Shown here: in pieces, positions 1 to 11,713 of the stretch
How positions within the stretch are numbered: position 1 is the first letter of the stretch
How the letters are laid out: each line of letters opens with the position of its first letter
Assembly: GCA_000827265.1 (NCBI GenBank)
Contig: KN834793.1
Location: 137,753 to 201,752, forward strand
From: Collybiopsis luxurians FD-317 M1
Lineage: Eukaryota; Basidiomycota; Agaricomycetes; Agaricales; Omphalotaceae
Direction: 5' to 3'
DNA length: 64,000 nucleotides
Notes under the pieces: model-generated
What the model was told of the DNA's origin: nothing
The model's input: the letters and a program-made list of their open reading frames with translations, nothing else
Database searches by the model: none
Program-made: the position numbers and the translations under genes

Positions 1-570
1 GCAAACGGTCTTGGGTTAATCCTCGAGTTTGTCTATTTAATTCTAGGCACTGAACTCTTGTAGTTTATAGTATTTACTTCATTACTCGCCACATGATGGT
101 GGTTTTGGCTCTGTTGATATTTGAGTAATGGCACATGCTTCATTATATTTACGTACTCCTAAGCCACTCCTTGAAACCTAATGTGTGTATACTCATTGTT
201 CTGAGTCCGGCCTCTACTCTCTTCAATCCTTCGCTACTACCATTGCCTGTCAGCATTGGCCTGTGTCTATGAAATTTCTCCATGTTAGGTATTGGACACT
301 AGGCCCACTTGACATACTCTGATATTTAATGCTAAGGTAGAGACAAACAAACCCATCTGGCCCCTTGTGGCAGTTTCTACGGACCACGGAATGATGGACG
401 GTAGTTTTTTGTAGGCCAATGTTTTGTTCCTTTGATATCTCTACTCTACTTGACTTTTCCCAGATCTGTGTAAAAAAACAAGCAAAAAATCTCTCAGACC
501 GTCTCCAAAAATCTTGGGTTGCGCTGGTTTTCTTCCCAAAAACTTTCAATGAAAGTTGAAGGGGTCAAGG
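1..570. repeat. 3' flank of an upstream paralog of the 3.5 kb membrane gene
   Basis: This stretch is clearly similar to the DNA just downstream of the membrane-protein gene (5325-5800): both share the 'cttgggttaat', 'gtttgtctattta', 'ttctaggcact' and 'cacatgatggt' blocks in the same order and spacing. The simplest reading is that a second copy of that gene ends just outside the window, so this is its 3' UTR and terminator region. No convincing coding sequence is present; the 99-codon minus-strand open frame at 250-549 lies inside the repeat and is probably chance. Confidence 0.7.
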
Positions 571-816
571 ACTAGTTCCAATTTTACTACATCAGGATCT
601 GTCAAATTACAGGTAAGTATACTCCAGGTAACAATAGATATAGAAAGTTTAATTACAAATATTGATAATGAAAATCAATAAGATGTCAAGTAATTTCTGC
701 ATGCCAATAGAACTTAATGACATCTCTACTTGCGCGCTGCTCAACAACACCTACACTACCACAAAGCCCAAAATTCTAACTTGGCACTCCAATAGATGTA
801 GTAAAACTGGAACTAG
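571..816. mobile_element. MITE-like inverted-repeat element
   Basis: The ends are inverted copies of each other: 572-592 reads ctagttccaattttactaca and 796-816 is its reverse complement with one mismatch. The roughly 200 bp interior is AT-rich and non-coding. No clear target-site duplication was identified, so the class is open. Confidence 0.5.
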
Positions 817-1531
817 AATCCACTGAACTTTTACAGAAAAAAAAAGTATATTCTAAAAAGTTGTTGGCACAAGTTGGATAGAAGCAGAGATGCTAAGTGA
901 AAAAGTATCGGCGTGCAAAAGACTGCATCTTATCAGTGTGGTTCACGGGAACATTGGAAGTCCCCTTCCTGACTTTGGTGAGGGAGAACCGAGCCGTCAA
1001 TTTGTTAGTATGATTGCCAGACTGACAACTCTTGAAGTAGATTTTGAGGAGATTTTACCAATTGTCAAAGAAATTTGTTGGAGATCTCTTTGATCGGTTA
1101 AATTATGTATTTCCTCGAACGACGATATGTTTCTCACTTTTCTATCGATTTATTCTGGTACCAATTCTCAGGCACGGGTAAGACAACCGCTATCATCGCT
1201 GTGTTCCAAAAATATTTTTTTCTGCAGAATCAAACCACCTGGACGCCGTTTCCATATCTCTTCAATCAGTGATCAGGATGATGCCAAGGAGATCCCCCAA
1301 GCTATGCACGGCCTCATTTCAGTGACGGTGAGATAAGATATTTCCATAGCCCTCTTCAAGCTTATCCTGTCGATTGCATCATTTTACGGATTTATGCCAC
1401 TCTGAAAGAATGAAAAGATTGACGACATCAATACAAGAATGAGGATTTTACTTCTGCCGACTTCAACGACCAGTACTATGAGCTTCATCACAGTAAAAAT
1501 CTTGAAGCTAGCTGGGTCAGGTAAAGGCAAA
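817..1531. other. intergenic, no gene seen
   Basis: Only short open frames (67 and 69 codons, at 890 and 1127) without splice-supported extension or recognisable motifs. Confidence 0.4.
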
Positions 1532-2198
1532 CACTGCGGTGGACTGGGAATTTTACAGTAGAAATAATTACTGTGATTAAATATGGCTAATAATATCCTT
1601 TGCCTGAAAAAGTTTCTGAAAACAGTCCCCTTTTTTGCATGTAAAATAGATGGTAAAATATAATGGCATCATTTATTGTTTTCTCCTGTAATGAGTTTTC
1701 TTCTACAATGAATGAAACCTATTGCCCGGGAATGTTTCAGCCCAGTTTTGGATCAGTTTCTGGGCAATAGGTTTCACTTGCCGTAACAGAAAACTCATTA
1801 CAGGAGAAAAAGATAAATGATACCATTATATCTTACGATATATTTTACATGCAAAAAAGTGGACTACTGTACCATTTCGAGCACTTAGTAAGTCATGGAT
1901 CACGGTAATGCCTCGTGGACCGAAAGGTCACGCTTTGTCATATGTCTCAACTAATTTTTACAAAAAAGACCAAATTTCGGCGGTGCTCATGGACACTGAA
2001 CCAATTTTGTAAAGTCCTTGTTCCCCAGGGCACTTACAAAAAAAATTTTATATGGGCTGGTCATGGCCACACCCCTTTATGAAGTGATAGAAATAGTACA
2101 GTATTTCTAGAAACTTTTTTCAGGCAAAAGATGATATCATTACCCATATTTGATTACTGTAATTATTTCGACAGCAAAATTCCTGGTCCACCGCAGTG
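1532..2198. mobile_element. foldback-type element with CACTG ends
   Basis: The element starts CACTGCGGTGGAC and ends with the inverted form GTCCACCGCAGTG. About 105 bp at each end (1532-1640 against about 2090-2198) pair imperfectly, and a second nested palindrome of about 100 bp arms fills 1640-1865, centred near 1745-1760. The flanking bases are AAA on both sides (1529-1531 and 2199-2201), which would suit the 3-bp duplication made by CACTA-type transposons. There is no transposase frame, so it would be non-autonomous. The CACTA assignment is inference from the ends. Confidence 0.65.
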
Positions 2199-3467
2199 AA
2201 ATATCATAGTTTCATGGTCAGGCTATACCGCGAAGCTATCCTGTATGTCCTCCCCAATTTAATTTGTGCCGCTGATAATTTTGCTGTCACAGCGGCACCC
2301 GTGTTATAGACGAGAATGCAACGAGAATGCAAACGACTGAGAATTGCCTGATTTTGACTCTCACGAGATGCCAGAGGATTAGTTATTGTAGTTCTCAAAT
2401 TTTGTTTTATCTTGATGCCGCTTGCACACTTATACTTATTAGATATATCTTGTAAATACAAAAAGCGAAGTTCTTACCATTAATGTGGTGTATTAAATGT
2501 GTGAAAGCAATCATATCGTTGAAAACCTATGCCAAAACTTATTCTAAATTATGCCCAAATGTGCAAGATTCTGACAAATATGGTCTTAATTTTGGGGGCT
2601 CGTCACACTTGTCAAATTGTCAAGTCGGTCTTATTTTGTCGAAATTTGACCTCCTTTGTCCCAATTTCTCAACGTTCTACAAAATGTTCATTTCGAGGTT
2701 TTCCTGATGCAAGCCGTCTTCGATCGAAGTGTCCTGGAAAAAAATTGTCTCTGTTGCTGGAAATGTATAGCATGAGATTTAGCACTGGTGAAGTGTGCAG
2801 AATTCTAGTTTTCTCATTCAAATGGTAAGACTCAAAGGATCATACAGTTCATGTGAAGTCAAGAGGCTGCATCCAAAAATCTAACCTTCCTATACTCTAA
2901 ACCTTTAGGTCCAAAAAATTCGGTGTCTGCAACGACTACATATGCTGTTCCCCACTCCTTAGTGCATTGTCTTACTTACTTGCGGCAATGAAGAGTCTAA
3001 AAAAAAACTACATATGCTGTGGGTAGAAAACTCCTGAACCGAGTTGAAACCTTGGTTACATACAAAATGAGATAGAGGCTGGACTCTACCATTGCTTTGG
3101 CACTCCCGCTCGGTTTCCTGGATGGACATGTCAATCGGGGTTTTGCACAAAAATCGAAGACATACTATTTTAAGGCATCAGGTAAATCCAATGGGAACAG
3201 ACTAAACGGACTGAGTTTTCCCAGTGCCTCTTCTCGATGTGAGGGCAATCACGTTCTCACTACGTTCCTTCACCCCTTAATCAACGGTGATGACTTTTGA
3301 TGTCAGATGTACTCTCAATCTGGCCATGTATTCCCTCCCCCTCAAAACGCGCATAGCGGTTTATCACATGAGGCAATGCTTTGGCCAGATTACAAAAACG
3401 AGAACCTAGCCCTCTTGCGAGTCCAGTTCCATCCATCGTTCCAGTCCCAATCATACGCGTCTGAACC
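2199..3467. other. intergenic, upstream of the membrane gene
   Basis: Short unconnected open frames on both strands (at most 99 codons, at 2529-2828 on plus) with no recognisable motif. The last 150 bases are the promoter region of the gene starting at 3468; I see no clear TATA box. Confidence 0.4.
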
Positions 3468-5316
3468 ATGGCTAACAAAGATATAGACTACAATGTCCTG
3501 TTCATCATCGCGGGTTGGATTGAGGTTTATTCAGCCTTCTTTTCAGTCAGCTCCCCTATGCTAATCAACTTTGCTGTATATTTGCATTTGAATGCTTCTA
3601 GGCCGTCGCATACGGTAAGAAGCCTTATTATTGAAGTCTTAACTGCATCTTCCTGTTTATCTGTGCTCAATATTTTCGATAACATTGCTGTTACATAATG
3701 TTCTATGCAGTCATTCAGAGGCCATGAATACCCATGTATCTAATCTGGCTATTGTCGGGACGGCGATACTTATCTACAGCCGTGCGTCCGTTGGGAGCTC
3801 GTTTCCCCCTCTGTGGCAGTCCTAGAGACAATAGTGCATGGGCTAGCACCGGATAATCTCTGGAACCGATCGTGGACTATGCCCCGTAATAGAACTTCCT
3901 CCCTGTCATGCATATGCTATAGTAACGGGTATCTGATCACTTTACTTATTATTTACTATCTCTAGGATTTCTATTTTGCATTTTCTGCGTCACATTGTAC
4001 TTTACCTTTGGAGGAGGTACGTAGATATTTTTCAACATTCGTATCGTGCATGAGTTTTAGCTCATCTCGACTCTCATGTTTTGTGCTTGACAGCCCGTAG
4101 ATCCCACGATGGCCATTCCAAAATCCTGCTCGGAATATCCACATCTATGTTCTTGATTGCTACAATTCACGCCTCTATAGGCTGTTACCGTCTTGTCGCA
4201 GCCTATGTCTTCAATGGCACAAACCCAAGAGGCGGTCCAGCGGGATATCTGGGTAATCTTGGTCATTGGGATGCAATTTTCTATGGTAATAGTCTTGATA
4301 TCCTCCTGCTGTAAGTTGAACTAAATAATGCAATTTTTCAGAGACTCTATATTCCACTCAGGAAATATTAGGAGGAGCTGCTGCAGTAAGTAGCCGTCAG
4401 CTACTCCATCAGCTTTCTCAAGTAACTGGCCTCCCGAAATCAGATCTACCGAACTTGGGTCTTGTGGAACAAACAGTTTAAGATTGTAGCTCTCCCTATT
4501 GTTTTACTAATCCTGACCATTGGTAAGTAGGGTTGATCACTCAATGGACAATGCGCTTCAGCGGTTGAGCTTCTCATTTATTCGAACAACGACTTATCGG
4601 TCTGGCTAGTGTTTGGCTATTGGACCGACGCCTTATTCACCAGACCGGGAACTCTCGAAGGCAATTTGCATGATCTCTTACAGCTTGATGCCTGGATTCG
4701 TACATTCTATGCTGTTGCTGTCGTTCAAAACATCCTTACAACAAGCTTGATGATTTATGCTATCTATCGCAACTATCGTAACACTGTTGGAGCTAATGTT
4801 CGATCGTAAGTCATGCATTTAATTAAGGCTAGACCTGATCTTCCCACTTACGACTATTGTTGAATTCGAACGTATTTTAGCTTTGGAGGTATAAGTATGA
4901 CTTGGTTAATGCGGACCATGATCGAGGCTGCGGCGCTTCAGCTGCTGATTGAATTTCTTCTCCTCCTACTCTTCTTGATTGGAACAAGTGAGTCCCACAA
5001 TAGTTGGCTTTTCTACTCTTGATCTAATCACCCCATAGATGTTCAGTATATCTTCCTTGATGCTGTCGTACCTGTCATCGGGATCACATTCAATGCCATG
5101 ACCATTTCTTACCGCATGAGACTATTGACCGAACGTCCAGGAGATAGCATGTGGTCGTTCAAAGCGGCGCAGCAAAGCGGTAGTCAATTGCCGTCGAGAA
5201 GTGAACGTTCACAAACCACACATGTTGGTATGGATGTTGACGTGATTGAGCTATCCGGGACTAGTTCGGTCTACCGTACTGGAAAGGGAATGGATAATAG
5301 CTTCGGGGAGGTTTGA
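3468..5316 (+). CDS. seven-helix basidiomycete membrane protein (uncharacterised family)
   Basis: Nine exons (3468-3524, 3602-3614, 3966-4016, 4094-4285, 4342-4385, 4444-4522, 4562-4805, 4881-4987, 5039-5316) join in frame to 354 codons plus stop. The product is a polytopic membrane protein with about seven hydrophobic helices. It carries features common in a large uncharacterised Agaricomycete family: 'GGPAGYLG' in an extracellular loop, 'AAAIYRTWVLWN' at the third to fourth helix, and 'PVIGITFNAM' in the last helix, then a hydrophilic C-tail of about 75 residues. GPCR-like topology is inferred; no ligand or partner can be named. The second intron is 351 nt, against 50-75 nt for most of the others, so it may hold inserted DNA. 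A repeat of its 3' flank at the window start implies a tandem paralog upstream. Confidence 0.85.
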
Positions 5317-5800
5317 TCAAAGGATATGTAAACAGTCTTGGGTTAATGCTTAAGTTTGTCTATTTAAGCCTATTCTAGGCACTGGATCTTGTAGTTTCTA
5401 GTATTTGCTACGTGCGCCACATGATGGTAGTTTTGGCTTTGTTGATATTTAAGCAACAGCCCATCCTTCTTCGGTAAGTATCCTACAAATTTAGCCACTC
5501 CTAAGCCACTCTCTTCTTGATACTTATATGGGTGGATTCTTTGGCTTCTGCTCTCTTGATTCCTTTGCTACTACCTTCGCCTGTCATTATCTCATACCTA
5601 TGGACAACATTGAAACCTGTCTATGTTATGTGATGGACATTGGGCCCACTTAATATAGGTATTCATTGCTAATGTAGAAGACAAGCAAACCCCGGGCCAT
5701 TCGACTGCTCGTGGCAGTTTCAACTTTCCACAGACAATAAAAGGCAATGTTTGCTTGTTTTTTTTTTTGTCTGTTAATAGGAATTTCACGGGAGGTCGCT
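5317..5800. repeat. 3' flank, duplicated at the window start
   Basis: Direct repeat partner of 1-570. It contains the 3' UTR and probable polyadenylation region of the membrane-protein gene that ends at 5316. Similarity to the left copy fades near 5790. Confidence 0.7.
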
Positions 5801-6779
5801 TGACCGCTCATTTGATTGTTCATTTGACTACTGGCATTTGAATATTTTGAGCGGTTCCGGGGTCCCTGTTGTGATTACTCTCCAAGATATTATTGTTTGA
5901 GTCCTGCTCTGAACATGTGTGGCAAGGCCCGCCACCTATGGCAAGCCCAGTAATCAACGCACACCGTACCATCCGAATAAACTTCTGGCCAACATTTGAA
6001 AAATCTATGCCAATAATCTCTCAGAATATATCTCAGGTTGCACTTGTTTTTTGCTGGTTTTTTTTTGATATGTTTTCCTCTGTCTTGCCAGGCAATTGCC
6101 AGTTATGTGTTCACTTGGTCTCTCTAGTAGCTTTTTTAAGGGATGGGAAGTTTGGCTACCCCATTCCCTCCCATCTTAAGTACTAGTCTGATGTATGAAC
6201 AGTATTAACAGACTTTTTCTGTTTGATTGGACTCTTTTTGCACGGATGTTGTTCTTTATCAATCTCAGTATTGTAATTTTTAGGCTCAAGTGGACATCAC
6301 TCCTTCATATTGGACTTTGTTTTTCTTTTTTTTGTATACGGACATCCTCGTTGTTGTGGACTTGTTAGGCCTACGCCTCCATGATACATACACCACGTGG
6401 GAAAGTGGGCCACTGCATTGCATAGCGATTACAAGTCCGGAGTATTTCTACTATTAGTAAGTCAAATGTATCGGATACCATCCCCTACGGATCGCAGCTT
6501 GTGGCTTTACCAGTAGCGAAGCATGTAAAGGATGCGAGCAGAAATATAGAGTGATGTATAAATGTAGTGACAATAGCAAACATCACACTGTACAGGGTGC
6601 ACAAAGTAAAACTACACAATCGGGAACAAATGATTGTCAACGATCAAAAAAATGAAAACCAACATGTGCCTGAGGACAGCTGCTCTGATAAACAGCTTCG
6701 TTGCTTTGCACTTCAACATTGGTAATGCATGCAAGGCTACTTCAGCAAATAGGTCTATGGCAAGTTTTCCATTGGGACG
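5801..6779. other. intergenic, no gene seen
   Basis: An open frame of 97 codons at 5893-6186 has no recognisable motif and no supporting exon. T-rich runs are present around 6055 and 6325. Nothing else supportable. Confidence 0.4.
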
Positions 6780-9050
6780 CTGTGTTGTTCAAATATGTAC
6801 CTATAAACTGTTAAGTAATGTTCCTCAAACTCATCAATGAACAACTTACAACAGGGATTACAAATTGGTTGTCTCAGATCAAGGAAGAGAGTTTATATAA
6901 CTTTTGAGTGACCAAGGGTGATACAATGTCAGGAGCATTTGACAATTGCACATGGCTGCAGATGCAGTCCATAATGTTTAGGGCTAGTTTATCTGCTGTA
7001 TCTGCAATAGTTCTGATTTGTTGAAGAGTGCATAGAACATTACTGTAAGAGCTGATATAGACAATAAGCAATATACAGAATCTGAATATGCAAGTTAAAA
7101 CTCATGGCATGTCATTCATCTTGAATTTGTGGTGCAATGCTGTGAGTTCTGGTTCAGAAACAATGAGTTGTAGTTCATCTATGAAGCTATTTAGTGAGAG
7201 GACTTTGAGTGCCAAGTGGGTATGATTGCTGTCATAGCAAATCATCCAACTATTTATGCTCACAATGGACAACAGATTTGGAGAGCGAGAGAGAAGTAAT
7301 GGGTAAAGCTGTACAGTCCAGCAATGCACATCCCCAAGATAATGAGTGGCACTCAGTGAAACATTGAAGTTTGCACTGAGAAGTTGTTTTTATGGTGGAG
7401 TTCAAGTGAGTGGATATCCATGTCTAGCCCATTTTTGAATAGCAAGTTTTACATGATTGGAGCCCAGACATCCAGAGTTGTTAAGCTTGTCTTTGAATGT
7501 TAAATGCAAATATAAGCTATATGCAGTCTTGTGGGAGGTGAGATTCATGATGACTGCTAGCATATTACTGATAAGTGGCAGCTATCACAGGCAAAAGTGA
7601 ATGTACTGCTGTGAAATGACAATATGGCAGAAAGCAGAGAGCCTCTTGTGCTGATGGTCTGAATCCACTTTGAACAGTTTGCACTCAAGAACAACCAAAC
7701 TCCTTCAATATCCTTTGATTTATAGATCTTGCCTATAGGTGTAATAATGACTGTCTCTGAACTGAGGTCCTTGGGGTTCATGATGTGGGCATAGTTATCC
7801 TCAAATGATTCATCTGTAATTGCATTTTCAGTGTGTAGAAACAGCAATCAGTTATGAGTGGTTAAGTTGCTACTCACTGAGTTTGTCAGAGATGAAGTTG
7901 GAAGAGAGAAAGCTTATGGAGCAAAGCTAGTATTCAAGTAGTTAAGAAACTATGTGAATTGTCTGTAATATGAGTTGAGCTACAGTATTTATACTAAAGC
8001 TACTAACCCCTATAACAACATATATTGTACCCTAAAACATGTAGCATGTAATATCTCAGAACATAATGAACCCCAGAGTACAACTATTGACAGATATAAG
8101 TAATGGTTCATATGTTGTACAGCATAATATATAACATGTGTAGATAGATGAATGAATAGCATAAATGTAGCTATGAGAGAGTTGTAATTATAGTTCATAT
8201 TGATCAGATGATCCACAATGATACATGAAAGTGCCAATATCATTTCAACACAGTGGTGAAGCTATAGCCTATTGACATTATCCAGCACACAAGTTGAGGG
8301 CATTTCATTGCAGGGAAAAACAGATCCAGGTCAAATCAAATGTTTCATGCAAAAAGAGGTTGTAGGTGGTAGATCTGGAGATGAGAGCTCCTGTATCATT
8401 CTGGAACAACCTATCATCTTTGCAGCAACTGCAACAGTAATGATTGGAACTACAGGGTGCCAGCAGTATATCAGTGAGAGCACCACAGAAGAGATTCAGA
8501 TCCATGAACATTAATTCGGCTTTGATGCTATGTCTGGAATTGGGCCAGTGAAATTCAAAAATTATGTTGCTAGAAATACCAGATGTATACTGGCGCATAT
8601 ATCATCAGTAACCAAATAGAGTAGTAGCTATATCAACTACTACACTGCTTTTGATGTTAGCTATGATTTGAGGTGTTGGAAAGAGTTCAAACTGCTGATT
8701 TAAAATTTTGCCTTTGTCTTTCAAGAAACAATATTGTCCTGCAAACATGTAGATACAACTCATTGCATATACAAACAATAGCAGCGCACTTCTAGAGTTT
8801 TACAAGCAGTAGAAGCCTAAATATGCATGTAGATCTTCACCATCCCTTCCAACGGTACAGGATACCACTGTAAATTTACTGCAAGGACAATTTTTGTTAG
8901 AACACTTGTTGTAGTGTTGCTTGAGAAAGGCAGAAAACATGAATAATTTCCAGTTGACCATGTAGCAGGAGTAGGAGGGAGGCAAATGGATGAGGGTTAA
9001 AACTCCACTGCGCGGTTGTAACTTTACAGTAAATTCTACTTGAAATCCAG
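6780..9050. other. CpG-depleted block, probably a decayed repeat
   Basis: Reading base by base, I find a single CpG between 6780 and 8514 (near 7286) and only about half a dozen more to 9050, while flanking DNA has normal CpG density. TpG and CpA are correspondingly common. Small minus-strand open frames (7102-7329, 7557-7847, 8305-8598, 8800-9105) are interrupted and match nothing I recognise. This pattern is what long-term cytosine methylation with deamination leaves in old transposons of basidiomycetes. The identity of the original element is not visible. Confidence 0.6.
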
Positions 9051-10362
9051 CTGCCACACAGGGACCCTCAACACTTGGTAATACCATATTCCAATAATTC
9101 TTCAACCATCTTGTTACACTAGAATCATAATGGTATTTTTAAAATTATTTTCCTTGCTTCTTTCTGAGTCCAAAGACTCGATAGCACCTGATGATATTAC
9201 ACTTTATTTTGGTTCTCTCTTGGTCAGCCTTCATCAGTACACATTGCAGAATTTGTAGCACTGTTATATGGGATGTCGAGAAGTGGTTAAGTTACAATGA
9301 GCAAGGAATACTTGCGGAGCACACACACAATAACAGTAATGACGAGAAATTCTACTTATTCACAAGTATAGTCATTGCTGAACTACCTATTCAAGCTTAA
9401 TCTGGATGCTCTTGCCTAAACAAGTTCTGTTTCGACAGGCATCATTCTGCTTGAATGGATTTTGTGATCACCCAAATCAGGCTTATTTTAAGCCCAATTT
9501 GGATTAAAATAAGCCAAATCCAGTATTCCAGACACAGGTCAATAGCCATTAATTCCACATATTGTGGAATCTAAGAAACAATATCATTATGACAAGAACA
9601 ACAAGAACAACAGCGTACAAAGATAAAGAGCAGCACAACTGCGAGAAAGCTTAGTAAGTGATAAGTAAGCGTTCCCAGGATTCAATACAAAAAGAGTCGC
9701 ACGGGTACCATATATGGAAAATTACGAGAGAAGAAAACAGACAAGGACGATCCTTCATTTCATTCCGGACTCGTAATTACAGCATGCTTACATACACACT
9801 CAAACATATAAATACCTTCAAATGTATTACTCGCTCCTTAACTTTCTTTCTTCACATGTAGTACTTCTCGACATACATCTAGTTGAGTTCTATTGCGTGA
9901 CTGAAAGCCATCCATCACCCTTACAAGTTACAGGATTCTTCATCATGGACTGTAATGGTGTATATAGTTGTATCCCTACTAGGAGTGTTTAAACTTTAGG
10001 AACTGCCTTTTTTGACTATAAGCTAGTGGATGACTGGATTTCTTTTTTTTTATTTTGATATCCTCAAACTGAGTGAATAGGAACTGTGTTATCATTTCAA
10101 TATCTTCTCGAGCAGAAAATGCATAAAAGGTAGAGCAAAAAAAAACCTAGAAAGGATAAGAATTTGTCAGATAGTCGAGAGAGAATGTGTATGATTAGCT
10201 CCGATGTGGTATTGAAGCCCAATGAAAGTACAGAACTCTCTCCCTCCTTTTTTTGAATTTTCCTTTTTGAATCATTTTTCGAAAACCCCACGAACATCAG
10301 TATCGGGCCCGAACCCTAACCATTTTTGTGGGCTCTACCTGCCCTCCCCCCAGTTCAACTAA
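9051..10362. other. intergenic, no gene seen
   Basis: AT-rich, with short chance open frames. A small hairpin lies at about 9479-9527 (annotated separately). No splice-supported gene. Confidence 0.4.
9479..9527. repeat. short inverted repeat (hairpin)
   Basis: The arms 'ggcttattttaa' and 'ttaaaataagcc' flank a loop of about 14 bases. Function unknown; it could be the core of a small inverted-repeat element. Confidence 0.5.
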
Positions 10363-10761
10363 CCAGCCCTAACCAAATCCAAACCACACCTAACCGCTGC
10401 CAATGAAACCTTAGATGAATCTCTGATAGCATCCGTTGCTGTAGAGCCCAAGTTCCGAGGCCCGCCTCATGATCATCATAAGAATGTAATCGTCTCCCGG
10501 ATCATCGCCCGAGTCATATCGAGTAAATTAGGAATAGAAACCGACTACGCCATCCTCCGACGTATCCGTAGTTACCATAAAGGCGCCCCTCAGGCCTCAG
10601 TGCTCACTGCTCAGATTGACCCCCCAGGGGGCAGCATGTATACAGCAGACGGGAAAATTACGATTCAACTAGGCAGTAAAAAAAAAGAAAAGAAAAAGAG
10701 CAACTCCGAGTCAAGTACGTACACAAACAGCAGCAGGATTCAACAAGGCAAAGACACATAG
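10363..10761 (+). other. open frame without ATG, possible terminal exon
   Basis: A frame of 132 codons runs from just after an in-frame stop at 10360-10362 to a TAG at 10759-10761. It has no ATG in its first part, but an 'accag' acceptor lies near 10365, so it could be the last exon of a spliced plus-strand gene. The middle (10420-10680) reads as ordinary mixed-composition protein including 'VSRIIARVISSKLG'; the end is lysine-rich because it enters a purine tract. I recognise no family, and chance is a real alternative. Confidence 0.25.
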
Positions 10762-11713
10762 ATGAAAGAGTAAAGAGTAGCAAAGTATACGAGTAGAGTA
10801 AGAGAGTAAGAGAGTAAGAGAGTAAGTACGACAAAAAAAAAGTATTGGCGACAAACCAAATCGAAAGGTAAACTGGTGAAGAAAAAGAAAAAGTAAAAAG
10901 GTAGGGGGGTTGCCGTTGGGGACAGGTCAAAAGAAAAGACAACAAACCAAAGGCTTTTAGAACAAGTCAACAAGTCAAACTCGACCCGATAGCGAGAGGT
11001 GTCTGTGGGGGGTGGGGCCCCGGGACGTGTAACGATGTAAAACGCGAAAAAAAAACCTGACCATAGAACAATATGTAAGTCCAAGCTACACGCACACGCG
11101 CGCTGCACAAGAGGTTAAGCGGTAGCAGTAAATGTAAGGAAAGTACAAAGGCCGAAGCAAAGAACAAGTGGGGCGATCAATTTGAAGACAGTCAAGGGTA
11201 AAAGGTGGCCGACGGCACGAATTCAACGGGGGAACGAGGGGCGAAGAGAAACACTTCAACACTACTAATGCAAGGTTGGAACCAGGGAACGAGAGGGGGA
11301 GAGAGAGAGAGAGAGAGAGAGCCGTACGACGTCAATTTCACAATCTCACCCCTCCGAGTAAGACACGATGAACACAAAAAAAAGCCAAATTCTGGAATAA
11401 ATAGGTAAAAAAAGCGCAACCCTGCATAGAGCGAGAATAGGGAAAACAAAACAAGCACAGCGAAATAGGAAATCGAGTTAAAAATGAGTACATATGAGGG
11501 TGGGGGAGTTTGATAGTTTAAGAGAGAGACAAAAAAGAAAAAATTTGCAGTGCGAGTAAAGATTTCCTCCTTCCAGTATGAGAACATAGCAAAAGAAAAA
11601 GATCAGGTAAAAAAATCGTCCCCTCTTCCCACCCCCGGAATGCCATTCATCCACGACGTACCCGTATGTCTCCCAAAATGCCCTCCCCACCACCACCCTC
11701 CGAAGAACACCAA
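10676..11713. repeat. purine-rich 3' flank of the LisH gene, with GA microsatellite
   Basis: The plus strand is strongly purine-biased (runs of A, AAAAAG and AGAGTA). It includes the tandem 'agagtaag' units near 10798-10825 and a perfect (GA)n tract at 11299-11321. Seen from the LisH gene on the minus strand this is a pyrimidine-rich 3' UTR and downstream region. Part of it (about 11460-11713) was copied into the tandem units at 27.2 and 29.9 kb. Confidence 0.6.

Noticed and set aside
10305..10400. Clusters of ccctaacc resembling telomeric repeats
   Set aside because: Only scattered single units (ccctaac, cctaac) with no tandem array, so not an interstitial telomere.
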